NCBI RefSeq assembly: GCF_024171925.1
Contig: NZ_JAMTCO010000020.1
Span: 68,661-132,660, forward strand
DNA length: 64,000 bases
Reading direction: 5' to 3'
Origin: Actinokineospora diospyrosa
Lineage (GTDB): Bacteria > Actinomycetota > Actinomycetes > Mycobacteriales > Pseudonocardiaceae
Position 1 is the stretch's first letter. Every line of letters begins with the position of its first letter. Both the position numbers and the translations under genes were made by a program. Of the stretch, positions 37,153 through 46,259 are shown in pieces. Under the pieces are notes generated by a model. That model saw only the letters and a list, made by a program, of their open reading frames with translations, had not been told where the DNA came from and ran no database searches.

Positions 37153-38574
37153 GTGTCGGAGAGTCCAGCCCTGCCGGTGACCCTCGACCGGGCGTCCCCC
37201 ACACCGCTGGCGGTGCAGCTCGCCGAGGAGCTGCGCGCGGCCGCCGGGGACGGCAGGCTGCGCAGCGGCGACCGGCTGCCCTCCACCCGCGCCCTCGCCG
37301 CGCAGCTCGGCGTCAGCCGCACGGTAACCGCCGCCGCCTACGAGCAGCTGCACGCCGAGGGGTGGATCACCGGCAAGCACGGCTCCGGCACCTACGTCAC
37401 CACCGCGCCACCCGGGTCGCCGTCCGCGCGGCCCAAGCCGCGGCCCGCCGAGCCGACCGAGGTGGCCGAGGTGGACCTGCGGCCGGGGTCGCCGTGGGCA
37501 AGCGGGATCGACCGGTCCGCGTGGCGGCGGGCCTGGCGCGGCGCCGCGGACGTGGCGCCACTGCCCAGGCCCACCCGCGCAGGCGTGCCCGCCTACCGCG
37601 CCACGGTGGCCGAACACCTGTTGCGCCACCGCGGTTTGCGGGTCGGCGGTGACCACGGCGGGGACGGGGGCGAGTCGGTGCTGGCGACCGCGGGGACGAC
37701 AGCCGCGGTCGCCGAGCTGGCCGCCTCGGTGCTGAGCCCGGGCGACGTCGTGGCGGTGGAGGAACCCGGTTACCAGCGCGCGGTCCAGACCATGGTGGCC
37801 GCCGGGTTGGTCGTCGTGCCCGCCCCGGTCGACGCGGACGGCCTGCTGCTCGAGGCGATCCCCGACGGCGCCCGCGCGGTCTACTGCTCGCCCGCGCACC
37901 AGTACCCGCTCGGCAGGCGGATGTCGGCCGCGCGCCGGGTGGCCCTGGTGGACCGGGCCCGCCGCGACGGCTGGCTGGTCATCGAGGACGACTACGACGG
38001 CGAACTGCGCTACGACGTGGCCCCGCTGCCGCTGCTGGCCGCGCTCGCGCCCGACGTCGTGGTGCACCTGGGCACCACCAGCAAGATCCTGACCCCCGCG
38101 CTCGGCGTCGGGTGGATGGTCGCGCCGCCCCCGGTCATCGCCGCCGTGCTGCACCACCGCGACAGCACCGGCACCAGCCCGTCGGCGGCGGGGCAGATCG
38201 TGGTGGTGGAGCTGGCCCGCAACGGCGACCTGGGCAGGCACCTGCGCAAGCTGCGCCGCGAGCTCTCCGAGCGGCGCGGCATGCTCGTCGACGCGCTCAC
38301 CGCCGCCGACGTGCGCTTCCTGGGCGACGACGCGGGCGCGCACCTGGTGGTGCCGCTGGCCTCCGCCGAGGTCGAGCGCGCGGTGATCGAGGCGGCCAGG
38401 GCCCGCGGCATCACCCTCGACGGCCTCGCCCGTCACCACTTCGGGCCGCCCGCCTGGTTCGGGATCGCGGTCGGTTACGCGGCGTGTTCGCGTCCCCAGC
38501 TGCGCGCCGCGATCCCTGACCTGCTGTCGCTGCTGTCCCGGTCGAGCGACCCCGTGGGTACGCCATCCGGGTAG
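37153..38574 (+). CDS. MocR/PdxR-type transcriptional regulator
   Basis: 473 residues: an N-terminal GntR-type winged helix (about 15-85, with [20 protein letters not shown]) fused to a type I aminotransferase-like domain (about 115-470) carrying the PLP Lys in [16 protein letters not shown]. MocR proteins sense PLP or aminated ligands. GTG 37153 has AGGAGG 6 bases upstream; the frame is open earlier, but within the divergent gene. It probably controls the PPOX gene across the 70-base gap. Confidence 0.9.
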   Translation: MSESPALPVTLDRASPTPLAVQLAEELRAAAGDGRLRSGDRLPSTRALAAQLGVSRTVTAAAYEQLHAEGWITGKHGSGTYVTTAPPGSPSARPKPRPAEPTEVAEVDLRPGSPWASGIDRSAWRRAWRGAADVAPLPRPTRAGVPAYRATVAEHLLRHRGLRVGGDHGGDGGESVLATAGTTAAVAELAASVLSPGDVVAVEEPGYQRAVQTMVAAGLVVVPAPVDADGLLLEAIPDGARAVYCSPAHQYPLGRRMSAARRVALVDRARRDGWLVIEDDYDGELRYDVAPLPLLAALAPDVVVHLGTTSKILTPALGVGWMVAPPPVIAAVLHHRDSTGTSPSAAGQIVVVELARNGDLGRHLRKLRRELSERRGMLVDALTAADVRFLGDDAGAHLVVPLASAEVERAVIEAARARGITLDGLARHHFGPPAWFGIAVGYAACSRPQLRAAIPDLLSLLSRSSDPVGTPSG

Positions 38575-38585
38575 TCTCGTCCACC

Positions 38586-39740
38586 ATGCCGACCGACGTG
38601 CCCACCCCCGACGCGCTGTCCCCCGACGAGTCACCCGCCGTGGTGGCCGCGCCGCGGCCGAAGCTGCGGGTCGCGGTCGTCTTCGGCGGTCGCAGCACCG
38701 AGCACACCATCTCCTGCGTCTCGGCGGGCAGCGTGCTGAGCAACCTGGACCCCGAGCGGTTCGAGGTCGTGCCGGTCGGCGTCACCCGCGAGGGCGCCTG
38801 GGTGCTCGGCCCGTCGGACCCGGCCGTGCTGCGCATCCAGGACCGCGCCCTGCCGACCATCACCGACGGCACCGCGCTGACCCTGCCCGCCGACCCGACC
38901 GCCGCCGGTCTGGTCGTGCTGGAGCCCGGCCGCGAGGGCGAGGTCGTCAGCGGTGTGGACCTCGTGTTCCCGGTGCTGCACGGCGCCTACGGCGAGGACG
39001 GCACCATCCAGGGGTTGCTGGAGATGGTCGGCGTCCCCTACGTCGGCCCCGGCGTGCTCGCCAGCGCGGTCGCGATGGACAAGGGTTTCACCAAGAGACT
39101 GCTCGCCGCCGAGGGCCTGTCGGTCGGTCGCTTTGTGGAACTGCGCCGCGACCGCGCGACGCTGACCGAGGACGAGCGCGAGCACCTGGGCCTGCCGGTG
39201 TTCGTCAAGCCCTCGCGCGCGGGCTCGTCCACCGGCATCAGCAAGGTCACCTCCTGGGACCATTTGGACGCCGCGATCGCCACCGCGCGCGCCATCGACC
39301 CCAAAGTGCTGGTCGAGGGCGCGGTCGTCGGCCGCGAGGTCGAGTGCGGCGTGCTGGAGTTCCCCGACGGCTCCGTGCGCGCGTCGCTGCCCGCCGAGGT
39401 CCGCCTCGCCGAGGGCATCGACTGGTACGACTTCGACGCCAAGTACCTCGACGACGTCTGCGAACTCGACATCCCGGCGAAGCTGCCCGACGAGGTCGCC
39501 GAGCGGCTGCGCGAGACCGCCATCGCCGCGTTCCGCGCGCTGGACTGCCAGGGCCTGGCCCGGGTGGACTTCTTCGTCGGCGAGGACGGTGAGCTGACCG
39601 TCAACGAGGTCAACACCATGCCCGGCTTCACCCCCACCTCGGCCTTCCCGCAGATGTGGGAGGTCAGCGGGGTCGACTACCCGACCCTGCTCACCGTGCT
39701 GATCGACACCGCGCTGGCCAGGGGAACCGGTCTGCGGTAA
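38586..39740 (+). CDS. ddl: D-alanine--D-alanine ligase
   Basis: The 384-residue ATP-grasp enzyme makes the D-Ala-D-Ala end of peptidoglycan precursors. Visible parts: [38 protein letters not shown], the ATP-binding [14 protein letters not shown] and the Mg site near the C-terminus, [17 protein letters not shown]. About 25 Pro/Ala-rich residues precede the fold. It starts 11 bases after the MocR stop. Convergent with the DUF3515 gene. Confidence 0.96.
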   Translation: MPTDVPTPDALSPDESPAVVAAPRPKLRVAVVFGGRSTEHTISCVSAGSVLSNLDPERFEVVPVGVTREGAWVLGPSDPAVLRIQDRALPTITDGTALTLPADPTAAGLVVLEPGREGEVVSGVDLVFPVLHGAYGEDGTIQGLLEMVGVPYVGPGVLASAVAMDKGFTKRLLAAEGLSVGRFVELRRDRATLTEDEREHLGLPVFVKPSRAGSSTGISKVTSWDHLDAAIATARAIDPKVLVEGAVVGREVECGVLEFPDGSVRASLPAEVRLAEGIDWYDFDAKYLDDVCELDIPAKLPDEVAERLRETAIAAFRALDCQGLARVDFFVGEDGELTVNEVNTMPGFTPTSAFPQMWEVSGVDYPTLLTVLIDTALARGTGLR

Positions 39741-39770
39741 GGGGATCGGGGTGGTCCCCACCCGCACCGG

Positions 39771-40355
39771 TCATGGCCGCACCTCTTGCGCGGCGAGCGC
39801 CTGACCGACCACTTCGGACACTGTTTGCAGCGGCCCGGTACCGAGACCCGACGGCAGGGTGAGCGCCACGTACACCGGTCGGTCGACCGCGAACCAGGTG
39901 GACGCGCCGTCCCCCTCGACGACGAGCCACCGCACCTTCGACACCTCGCGCAGGCCCGCGGTCGGCGTCAGCTCCGGCGGCTTGCCCAGGCCGCAGCGCA
40001 ACACGACCGGGTCACCGACCTGGTCGCCCCAGGCGGCGGCGCCGACCGGGGCCGGGTCGGCGACGGCGAGGCGGGGCAGGGTCTTGTCGCCGTTGGGCAG
40101 TGCGGCGGGCAGCGCCGCGGTGAGGGTCGCGCACTCCGGTGCACCCGCGGCGGGCGCGTCGACCGGCACCAGGCCCACCGGTCCGGTCCGCGGTGCGGGG
40201 GCCAGTGACGCGGGCGCGGCCTGCGCGGGCTCGTCCGGCAGGAACCGGCTGGCGACCACGACGCCCACCACGAGCAGCACCGCCAAGGCCGCTCCGGCGG
40301 CGATGGCGGTGCGGGACAGGCCTGCTTGGCCCGGGTCGGCGTGCTCGGTGCTCAC
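39771..40355 (-). CDS. DUF3515 membrane-anchored protein
   Basis: 194 residues: a short cytoplasmic N-terminus, one transmembrane helix (about 15-39), then an exported DUF3515 domain containing ECATLTAALPAALP, a second Cys in VVLRCGLGKP, and STWFAVDRPVYVALTLP. The two Cys may form a disulfide. It corresponds to Rv2980, next to ddlA in mycobacteria; function is unknown. GTG 40355 start. Confidence 0.87.
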   Translation of the reverse strand: MSTEHADPGQAGLSRTAIAAGAALAVLLVVGVVVASRFLPDEPAQAAPASLAPAPRTGPVGLVPVDAPAAGAPECATLTAALPAALPNGDKTLPRLAVADPAPVGAAAWGDQVGDPVVLRCGLGKPPELTPTAGLREVSKVRWLVVEGDGASTWFAVDRPVYVALTLPSGLGTGPLQTVSEVVGQALAAQEVRP

Positions 40356-40374
40356 CGACCCACTAGACCACGGC

Positions 40375-40608
40375 TCAGAGGTGGACCACCGGGCAGGTCA
40401 GCGTGCGGGTGATGCCGTCGACGTTCTGGATCCTGGCCACGACCAGCTGGCCGAGCAGGTCGACGTTGTCCGCCTCCGCCCGCACGATCACGTCGTAGGG
40501 GCCGGTCACGTCCTCGGCCGTGGTGACGCCCGCGATGCCCGCGATCTCCGCCGCCACCGCAGCGGCCTTGCCGACCTCGGTCTGGATCAGGATGTATGCG
40601 TGGACCAC
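40375..40608 (-). CDS. Small Lrp/AsnC ligand-binding (RAM) protein
   Basis: About 77 residues. It is a stand-alone RAM domain (HAYILIQTEVGKAAAVAAEI, then ITRTLTCPVVHL) without the helix-turn-helix of Lrp. Such proteins form amino-acid-binding rings. GTG 40608 is the likely start. It is upstream of DUF3515 on the same strand (19-base gap) and divergent from thiL, as commonly seen in actinobacteria. Confidence 0.85.
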   Translation of the reverse strand: MVHAYILIQTEVGKAAAVAAEIAGIAGVTTAEDVTGPYDVIVRAEADNVDLLGQLVVARIQNVDGITRTLTCPVVHL

Positions 40609-40716
40609 GGCGCGCCCCTTCGCGGTTATGAGTCCCCTAGAGGTAGGAACGTGTCCAGCAACGTACCCCAGTTGCCTTTCGTTGGGGATTCCGAATGTCG
40701 GTGATCGGAGGAAGCA

Positions 40717-41682
40717 GTGAGTCCGAACACGCCTGATGGCGCGGAAACCGTTGCCGAGGTGGGTGAGTTCGGACTCATCGAACGGGTAACCAGGGGCAGA
40801 GCGCAGCCGAGGACCACCCTGTTGGGTCCCGGCGACGACGCGGCGGTGGTGGCCGCCCCGGACGGGCGGGTGGTGGCGGGCAACGACGTGCTCGTCGAAG
40901 GGGTGCACTTCCGTTTCGACTGGTCCACCCCGCAGCACGTGGGGCGCAAGGCGGTCGCGGTGAACCTCGCCGACATCGCCGCCATGGGCGCCGAGCCGAC
41001 CGCGGTGCTGGTGGGCATCGCGTGTCCACCGGGGACCCCGGCCGCGGTGATCGAGGAGCTCACCGCGGGCATGTGGCAGGAAGCGGCCAGGGCGGGCGTC
41101 GGCATCGTCGGCGGCGACATGACCCAGTCCGCCACCCTTGTGATTTCCCTCACCGCATTGGGTGATCTGCGCGGTCGGGCGCCGGTGACCCGGGCCGGAG
41201 CGCGCCCGGGCGACGTCCTCGCGGTGGCGGGCAAGCTCGGCTGGAGCGCGGCCGGGCTCGCCGTCCTCGGCCGCGGTTTCCGGTCCCCGGTCAGCGTCGT
41301 CGGCGCCCACCGCGCGCCGGAACCCCCGTACGCCGCGGGTCCGGCCGCCGCCGACGCGGGCGCCACCGCCATGATCGACGTCTCCGACGGCCTGCTCGCC
41401 GACCTCGGGCACCTCTGCGCGGCCTCCACTGTGGCCATCGACGTGCGCTCCGACCTCATCGAGGTGCACCAGCGCCTGGTCGACGTCGCCTCCGCGCTCG
41501 GCGGCGACCCCCGGCACTGGGTGCTCACCGGCGGCGAGGACCACGCGCTGGCCGCGACCTTCCCCGACCCGCACGGGGTCCCGGAGGGCTGGCGGGTCAT
41601 CGGCACCGTCGGCCGCGGCCAGGGCGTCACCGTCGACGGCGCCGTCTACGCCGGGGCCGGGGGCTGGCAGCACTGGCGCTGA
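40717..41682 (+). CDS. thiL: Thiamine-monophosphate kinase
   Basis: 321 residues, PurM-like fold. It phosphorylates thiamine monophosphate to thiamine diphosphate, the cofactor used by IlvB. Motifs: GPGDDAAVV, VEGVHF, NLADIAAMGAEPTAVLVGI, GGDMTQSATLVISLTALG and MIDVSDGLLADLGHL. GTG start. I see no thiamine riboswitch upstream, as is usual for thiL. Confidence 0.95.
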   Translation: MSPNTPDGAETVAEVGEFGLIERVTRGRAQPRTTLLGPGDDAAVVAAPDGRVVAGNDVLVEGVHFRFDWSTPQHVGRKAVAVNLADIAAMGAEPTAVLVGIACPPGTPAAVIEELTAGMWQEAARAGVGIVGGDMTQSATLVISLTALGDLRGRAPVTRAGARPGDVLAVAGKLGWSAAGLAVLGRGFRSPVSVVGAHRAPEPPYAAGPAAADAGATAMIDVSDGLLADLGHLCAASTVAIDVRSDLIEVHQRLVDVASALGGDPRHWVLTGGEDHALAATFPDPHGVPEGWRVIGTVGRGQGVTVDGAVYAGAGGWQHWR

Positions 41683-41793
41683 TCGCTGTCCTTTTCCCCT
41701 GTGTCCCTGTGCCGCTGGCGTTCTGCTGTGTTCTGTTGTGTTCTGCACCGCCGGCCGGTTGGTTTCCCGCGCGGGTGAGCGACAATCGCGGGC

Positions 41794-42249
41794 GTGCGCA
41801 TCGACATCCGCGACTACGCCCACCCGGACGCGGTCAAGCTCATCGCCGAGGTCCAGCAGGAGTACGTCATCCGCTACGGCGGCGTCGACGAGACCCCGGT
41901 CGACCCCGCCGAGTTCACCCCGCCGTCGGGCCTGTTCCTCGTCGGCTACCTCGACGACGTCCCCGTCGCCTCCGGTGGGTGGCGCGTGCACGACGAGCAG
42001 ACCGCCGAGATGAAGCGGCTCTACGTCAACCCCACCGCGCGCGGCCGCGGTCTCGCCCGCGCGGTCCTCGCCGAACTGGAGCGCACGGCGGTGGAACGCG
42101 GGTTGCGCAGGCTCATCCTGGAGACCGGCACCAAGCAGCCGGAGGCGATCGAGCTCTACCTCACCAGCGGCTACGCCCCCATCCCCCCGTTCGGCCACTA
42201 CGCCGACTCGCCGAACGCCCGCCACCTCGGCAAGATCCTCACCCCGTGA
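41794..42249 (+). CDS. GNAT family N-acetyltransferase
   Basis: 151 residues. The acetyl-CoA-binding motif A reads MKRLYVNPTARGRGLARAVL, preceded by VASGGWRVHDEQT and followed by LILETGTKQPEAIELYLTSGY. The substrate is unknown. The GTG start at 41794 precedes RIDIRDYAHPDAV. It is followed 37 bases later by ung, so it is perhaps co-transcribed. Confidence 0.9.
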   Translation: MRIDIRDYAHPDAVKLIAEVQQEYVIRYGGVDETPVDPAEFTPPSGLFLVGYLDDVPVASGGWRVHDEQTAEMKRLYVNPTARGRGLARAVLAELERTAVERGLRRLILETGTKQPEAIELYLTSGYAPIPPFGHYADSPNARHLGKILTP

Positions 42250-42286
42250 CGAAGTCCACTCGTCGGGGTGAGTATGGTCTGCCGCC

Positions 42287-42961
42287 GTGGCACGACCGCT
42301 GAGCGAGATCGTCGAACCGGGCTGGGCCCGGGCACTGGAACCCGTAGCCGACAAGATCGCCGTCATGGGCGACTTCCTGCGCGCCGAGATCGCGGCCGGG
42401 CGCACCTACCTGCCCGCCGGTGAGAACGTCCTGCGCGCCTTCCAACAACCCTTCGACAACGTCCGAATCCTCATCGTCGGCCAGGATCCCTACCCCACCC
42501 CCGGCCACGCCGTGGGCCTTTCGTTCTCAGTGGCCCCCGAGGTCCGCCCGATCCCCAAGAGCCTCATCAACATCTACAAGGAATACGTCGAAGACCTCGG
42601 CCACCCCACCCCGACCAACGGTGACCTCACCCCGTGGACCGAACACGGCGTCCTGCTGCTCAACCGAGCGCTGACCGTGGAACCGGGGAAGTCGAACTCG
42701 CACCAGGGCAAGGGCTGGGAAGAGGTCACCGAACAGGCCATCCGCGCCCTCGCCGCCCGAGGCGGCCCGCTGGTCGCGATCCTGTGGGGCCGCAACGCCC
42801 GCAACCTCCGCCCGATGCTCGGTTCCCTCCCGGCCATCGAGTCAGCCCACCCGAGCCCGCTCTCGGCCCACGCGGGCTTCTTCGGCTCGAAGCCCTTCAG
42901 CCGAGCCAACGCACTCTTGGTGGAACAGGGCGCGGAGCCCGTGGACTGGAAACTCCCTTAG
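42287..42961 (+). CDS. ung: Uracil-DNA glycosylase, family 1
   Basis: A 224-residue enzyme that removes uracil from DNA. The catalytic water-activating motif [17 protein letters not shown] (Asp67) and the His loop [18 protein letters not shown] are intact. GTG start at 42287. The order thiL-ung-recG matches mycobacteria. It is followed by a strong hairpin and a 1-kb non-coding stretch. Confidence 0.97.
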   Translation: MARPLSEIVEPGWARALEPVADKIAVMGDFLRAEIAAGRTYLPAGENVLRAFQQPFDNVRILIVGQDPYPTPGHAVGLSFSVAPEVRPIPKSLINIYKEYVEDLGHPTPTNGDLTPWTEHGVLLLNRALTVEPGKSNSHQGKGWEEVTEQAIRALAARGGPLVAILWGRNARNLRPMLGSLPAIESAHPSPLSAHAGFFGSKPFSRANALLVEQGAEPVDWKLP

Positions 42962-42968
42962 GTCACCT

Positions 42969-42998
42969 GCGGCCGCGTGCTTTTCGCCACGCGGCCGC
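42969..42998 (+). terminator. Terminator after ung
   Basis: Perfect 11-base arms GCGGCCGCGTG (42969-42979) and CACGCGGCCGC (42988-42998) flank a loop containing TTTT. Confidence 0.78.
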
Positions 42999-43016
42999 CG
43001 CTCGCTTCGGTTTGGT

Positions 43017-43044
43017 TTGTCCACAACCTGCCTGCCCATCCACA
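43017..43044. promoter_or_regulatory. DnaA-box-like pair after ung
   Basis: TTGTCCACA (43017-43025) is the exact actinobacterial DnaA-box consensus; CCATCCACA (43036-43044) is a two-mismatch relative of TTATCCACA. A promoter-like TTGACA (43062-43067) with TAGGCT 15 bases downstream follows, with no gene after it. Confidence 0.5.
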
Positions 43045-43366
43045 GGTTCAGCCGGACCCCCTTGACAGCCCTCGGATTCAGCTAGGCTGGATGTGGGTGG
43101 CCCCCCGGGTGGGTGGGGTCTGCCGTCCGGCCGGGTGGTGTTCCCGCTGGGTGGAAATAGCCTTTGAGCTGGTGATCGGGCAAATCCGATTGCCCTCTGC
43201 CCTGGTCGCTGGAGCAACCGGACGCGATTCTGCGCCCACTGGACACTCGGCACCAAGCCCCCCTGCCAGGCCCGGCGCCTACCCACTAACCCAGCCCCCA
43301 TCAGGTCCGCCCCGACCCGCCTAGTCAGCCACTGGCCTCGAACCCAACCGTGCCATTCCAGCTGCC

Positions 43367-43730
43367 GTCAGGTCTGCCCCAGCCCACCTACTCAGCGCCT
43401 GGACACTCGGACTTGGCGGTGCCATCTCAGCCCGCTCTCGTCAGCCCACCTTCCCAGCGCCTGGACAGTCGGACTCGCTGGTGCCAGGTGCTCGATGGGG
43501 TGGACCTGTTTTGTGTGGGGGGACGGCACCCGTAGCGTTGTTCGCGCGGCAGGGCCTGCTTTTGGGCCCCTGCTTTGCGGTTCTGCGTCGGGTGTCGTAG
43601 GGGCCCCGCGCAAAACAGGTCCACCGCATCGAGCAAAGCTCGAAAATCGCGGATCAGATGCAATGCCGAAGGCGAGCCGTTTACCGGAGCCGAAGGCGGA
43701 GGCCCGAATCCCTTGCCCCGCACTCCCAGC
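43367..43730. repeat. Dispersed palindromic repeat, copy 2
   Basis: It closely matches copy 1 (21748-22118) in the same orientation. The long-hairpin core is 43491-43633, with ends CTCGATGGGGTGGACCTG and CAGGTCCACCGCATCGAG. Flanking GCGCCTGGACA(C/G)TCGG units and the GCCGAAGGCGGAGGCCCGAA tail are also kept, but the short stretch right of the core differs from copy 1. Earlier traces of the left unit extend back to about 43230. Confidence 0.82.
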
Positions 43731-43760
43731 CACGGCCTACGCCAAGATCAACCTGATCAA

Positions 43761-43980
43761 AGCCCCCAAATACACAGCTTACCGCCGCAGCCCGACAAAC
43801 CGGGAGCGTCAAGCAGCAGCCTGTGGACAGCAGAGCCCGTTGTGGACAACTCATCACCACAGAACGCATCCACAAGATCATCCACCACAAGAGCCCCCGA
43901 TATACAGCCTACCGAAGCGGTCACACACACCGGGAGCGCAAAAGTTCCCCTGTGGACAGCGGAAGGCATTGTGGATAGCC
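43761..43980. repeat. Degenerate 131-bp tandem duplication with DnaA-box-like sites
   Basis: Unit A (43761-43850) and unit B (43892-43980) share the order AGCCCCC, TACAGC(T/C)TACC, ACCGGGAGCG, CTGTGGACAG and TTGTGGA(C/T)A. Box-like sites: TGTGGACAG at 43822, TGTGGACAA at 43841 (exact consensus on the minus strand), GCATCCACA at 43866, TGTGGACAG at 43951 and TGTGGATAG at 43970. No gene is seen here. Confidence 0.68.
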
Positions 43981-43994
43981 CGAGAGCGCCGGCG

Positions 43995-46193
43995 TCAGGC
44001 CTTCTCCAAGTACTCCGCCCGGTCCGCTGCCACCACCTGCCGCACCATCCCCGCCAACCCCGGATACGCCCCCAGCTCCGGATCGTCCGCGATCAGCGCC
44101 TGCGCCACCACCCGTGCATCCGCGATCACCTGCTCGTCCCGGATCAGCGACAACATCTTCAACCCGGACTTCGCCCCCGACTGGCTGGCCCCCAGGATGT
44201 CGCCCTCCCGCCGCAACTCCAGGTCCATCCGCGCCAGTTCGAACCCGTCCAGCGTCGCCGCCACCGCGTCCAGTCGGTCTCTTGTGGACGTTCCGCCGAT
44301 CATCTCGGTGACCAGGAGGCATACCCCCGGGGCGGACCCGCGCCCGACCCGCCCGCGTAGCTGGTGCAGCTGGCTGACCCCGAAGCGGTCCGCGTCCATG
44401 ATGACCATGGCTGTGGCGTTGGGGACGTTCACGCCGACTTCGACCACCGTTGTCGCCACGAGGACGTCGATCTCGGCGGCGGCGAAGCCGCGCATCACCG
44501 CGTCTTTGTCGTCGGCGGCCATCCGGCCGTGCAGGATTCCCACCCGCAGGCCGGAAAGCGGTCCGCCAGCCAGCATCTCCGCGACCTCCACCACGGCCAG
44601 CGGTGGCCGGCGGCCGTCGTCGTTGCCGCCGGGGCCGTCTTCCTCGTCGCCGATGCGGGGGCAGACGATGTAGGCCTGGTGTCCGCCCGCGACTTCCTCG
44701 CGGACCCGCTGCCACACCCGGTCCAGCCACGAGGGTTTCTCCGACACCGGGACGACCGTGGTGGAGATGGGGGAGCGGCCCGCCGGGAGTTCGCGCAGCG
44801 ACGAGGTTTCCAGGTCCCCGTAGACCGTCATCGCCACGGTGCGGGGGATCGGGGTCGCGGTCATCACCAGGACGTGCGGGCTCTGGTTCTCGCCCGCCCT
44901 GCCGCGCAGGGCGTCGCGCTGTTCGACGCCGAAGCGGTGCTGTTCGTCCACGACCACCAGGCCCAGGGCGGCGAAGGACACCTTGTCCTGGATCAGCGCG
45001 TGCGTGCCGACGATGATCCCGGCGGCACCGCTCGCGGCGTCCAGCATGGCCTGTTTGCGTTGCGGCGCCGTCAACGAGCCGGTGAGGAGGGTGACCCGGG
45101 TGGCGTTGTCCGCCGCGCCGAGTTCGCCGCCTTGGCCGAGGTCGCCGAGCAATTCGCGCAGGGAGCGGGCGTGTTGTGCGGCCAGGACCTCGGTCGGCGC
45201 CAACATCGCCGCTTGGCGGCCGGAATCGACGACCTGGAGCATGGCGCGCAGGGCGACGATCGTTTTGCCGGAGCCGACCTCGCCTTGCAGGAGCCGGTTC
45301 ATCGGGTGCGCGCCGGACAGGTCTTGTGCGATCGCGGACCCCACCTCGACCTGGCCCGCGGTGAGGGTGAACGGCAACCGCTTGTCGAACTCGTCGTGCA
45401 GGCCGCCCGCGATCGGGGGGCAGGCCGGGGCCGGGCGGGCGCCCGCGGCTTGGCGCCGCTGGGCCAGCGCCAACTGCACCGACAACGCCTCGTCCCATTT
45501 GAGCCGGGTGCGCGCCAGTTCCAGGTCCGCCCATTCCGCGGGCCGGTGGATCGAGCGCACCGCCTGTTCGTACGGCGGCAGACCGAGTTTGTCGCGCAAC
45601 GCGTCCGGGAACGGGTCCTCGATCTCGTCGAGCACCGCCAGCGTCTGCTGCACGCATTGCGCGATCTGCCAGGACTGGATCTTCGCCGACGCCGGGTAGA
45701 CCGGGATCAGCCCGCCGGCGAACTCCTCGACCGCCCCGGGCCCGGCCGCACCGTCCCCATCGCCGTCACCGTCCCCGTCGACATCGCCGTCGAGCAGTTG
45801 GTAGTCCGGGTTGGCCAGCTGCAGCTTCTGCCGGAACGCGGTGACCTTGCCCGCGAACAGCGCGCTGATCCCCGGCTTGAGCTTCTCCATGTGCCAGGGC
45901 TGGTTGAAGAACGCGCAGTCCAGCGTCCGCTTGCCGTCGGTCAGCGACACCTCGACCAGCGTGCCGCGCTTGGTCTTCATCTGCCGCTTGTTCACCGACA
46001 CGACCTTGGCCATGACCGTGACGTGCTCGCCGACCTCCAGGCCCGCGATGTCGGTCAGCTGGCCGCGCTCGGCGTAGCGGCGCGGGTAGTGGCGCAGCAG
46101 GTCGCCCGCCGTCCCCAGCGCGTACGCCGCGGCCAGCGCGTCCGCCGACTTCTTGCCCACCAGCCGGTCCAGCCGCTCGCCAAGCCCAGTCAT
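43995..46193 (-). CDS. recG: ATP-dependent DNA helicase RecG
   Basis: About 732 residues. An N-terminal wedge/OB domain (about 50-190) is followed by two helicase domains: Walker A in LQGEVGSGKTIVALRAM, the DExH-like box VVVDEQHRFGVEQR, motif III VMTATPIPRT, and motif VI QLHQLRGRVGRGSAPGVC. It unwinds branched DNA and remodels stalled forks. A run of Asp/Gly repeats (DGDVDGDGDGDGDG) sits in a loop of the N-terminal domain. I chose ATG 46193, where family similarity begins, over an upstream ATG at 46217. Confidence 0.96.
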   Translation of the reverse strand: MTGLGERLDRLVGKKSADALAAAYALGTAGDLLRHYPRRYAERGQLTDIAGLEVGEHVTVMAKVVSVNKRQMKTKRGTLVEVSLTDGKRTLDCAFFNQPWHMEKLKPGISALFAGKVTAFRQKLQLANPDYQLLDGDVDGDGDGDGDGAAGPGAVEEFAGGLIPVYPASAKIQSWQIAQCVQQTLAVLDEIEDPFPDALRDKLGLPPYEQAVRSIHRPAEWADLELARTRLKWDEALSVQLALAQRRQAAGARPAPACPPIAGGLHDEFDKRLPFTLTAGQVEVGSAIAQDLSGAHPMNRLLQGEVGSGKTIVALRAMLQVVDSGRQAAMLAPTEVLAAQHARSLRELLGDLGQGGELGAADNATRVTLLTGSLTAPQRKQAMLDAASGAAGIIVGTHALIQDKVSFAALGLVVVDEQHRFGVEQRDALRGRAGENQSPHVLVMTATPIPRTVAMTVYGDLETSSLRELPAGRSPISTTVVPVSEKPSWLDRVWQRVREEVAGGHQAYIVCPRIGDEEDGPGGNDDGRRPPLAVVEVAEMLAGGPLSGLRVGILHGRMAADDKDAVMRGFAAAEIDVLVATTVVEVGVNVPNATAMVIMDADRFGVSQLHQLRGRVGRGSAPGVCLLVTEMIGGTSTRDRLDAVAATLDGFELARMDLELRREGDILGASQSGAKSGLKMLSLIRDEQVIADARVVAQALIADDPELGAYPGLAGMVRQVVAADRAEYLEKA

Positions 46194-46259
46194 CGCGCTC
46201 CAGCCCGCTCCGTCCACCCACCTGCCGGGTGCATTCTGTCGTCACCCACCGACAGCCCG

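Noticed and set aside
40609..40716. Thiamine riboswitch ahead of thiL
   Set aside because: I could not find the conserved TPP-sensing segments, and the gap is only about 108 bases and shared with a divergent gene.
43091..43324. 77-codon frame after the TTGACA/TAGGCT pair
   Set aside because: The ATG is only 3 bases past the -10 element and the translation resembles nothing.
43017..43980. Chromosomal replication origin
   Set aside because: DnaA-box-like sites occur, but no dnaA, dnaN, rpmH or AT-rich unwinding region is present.
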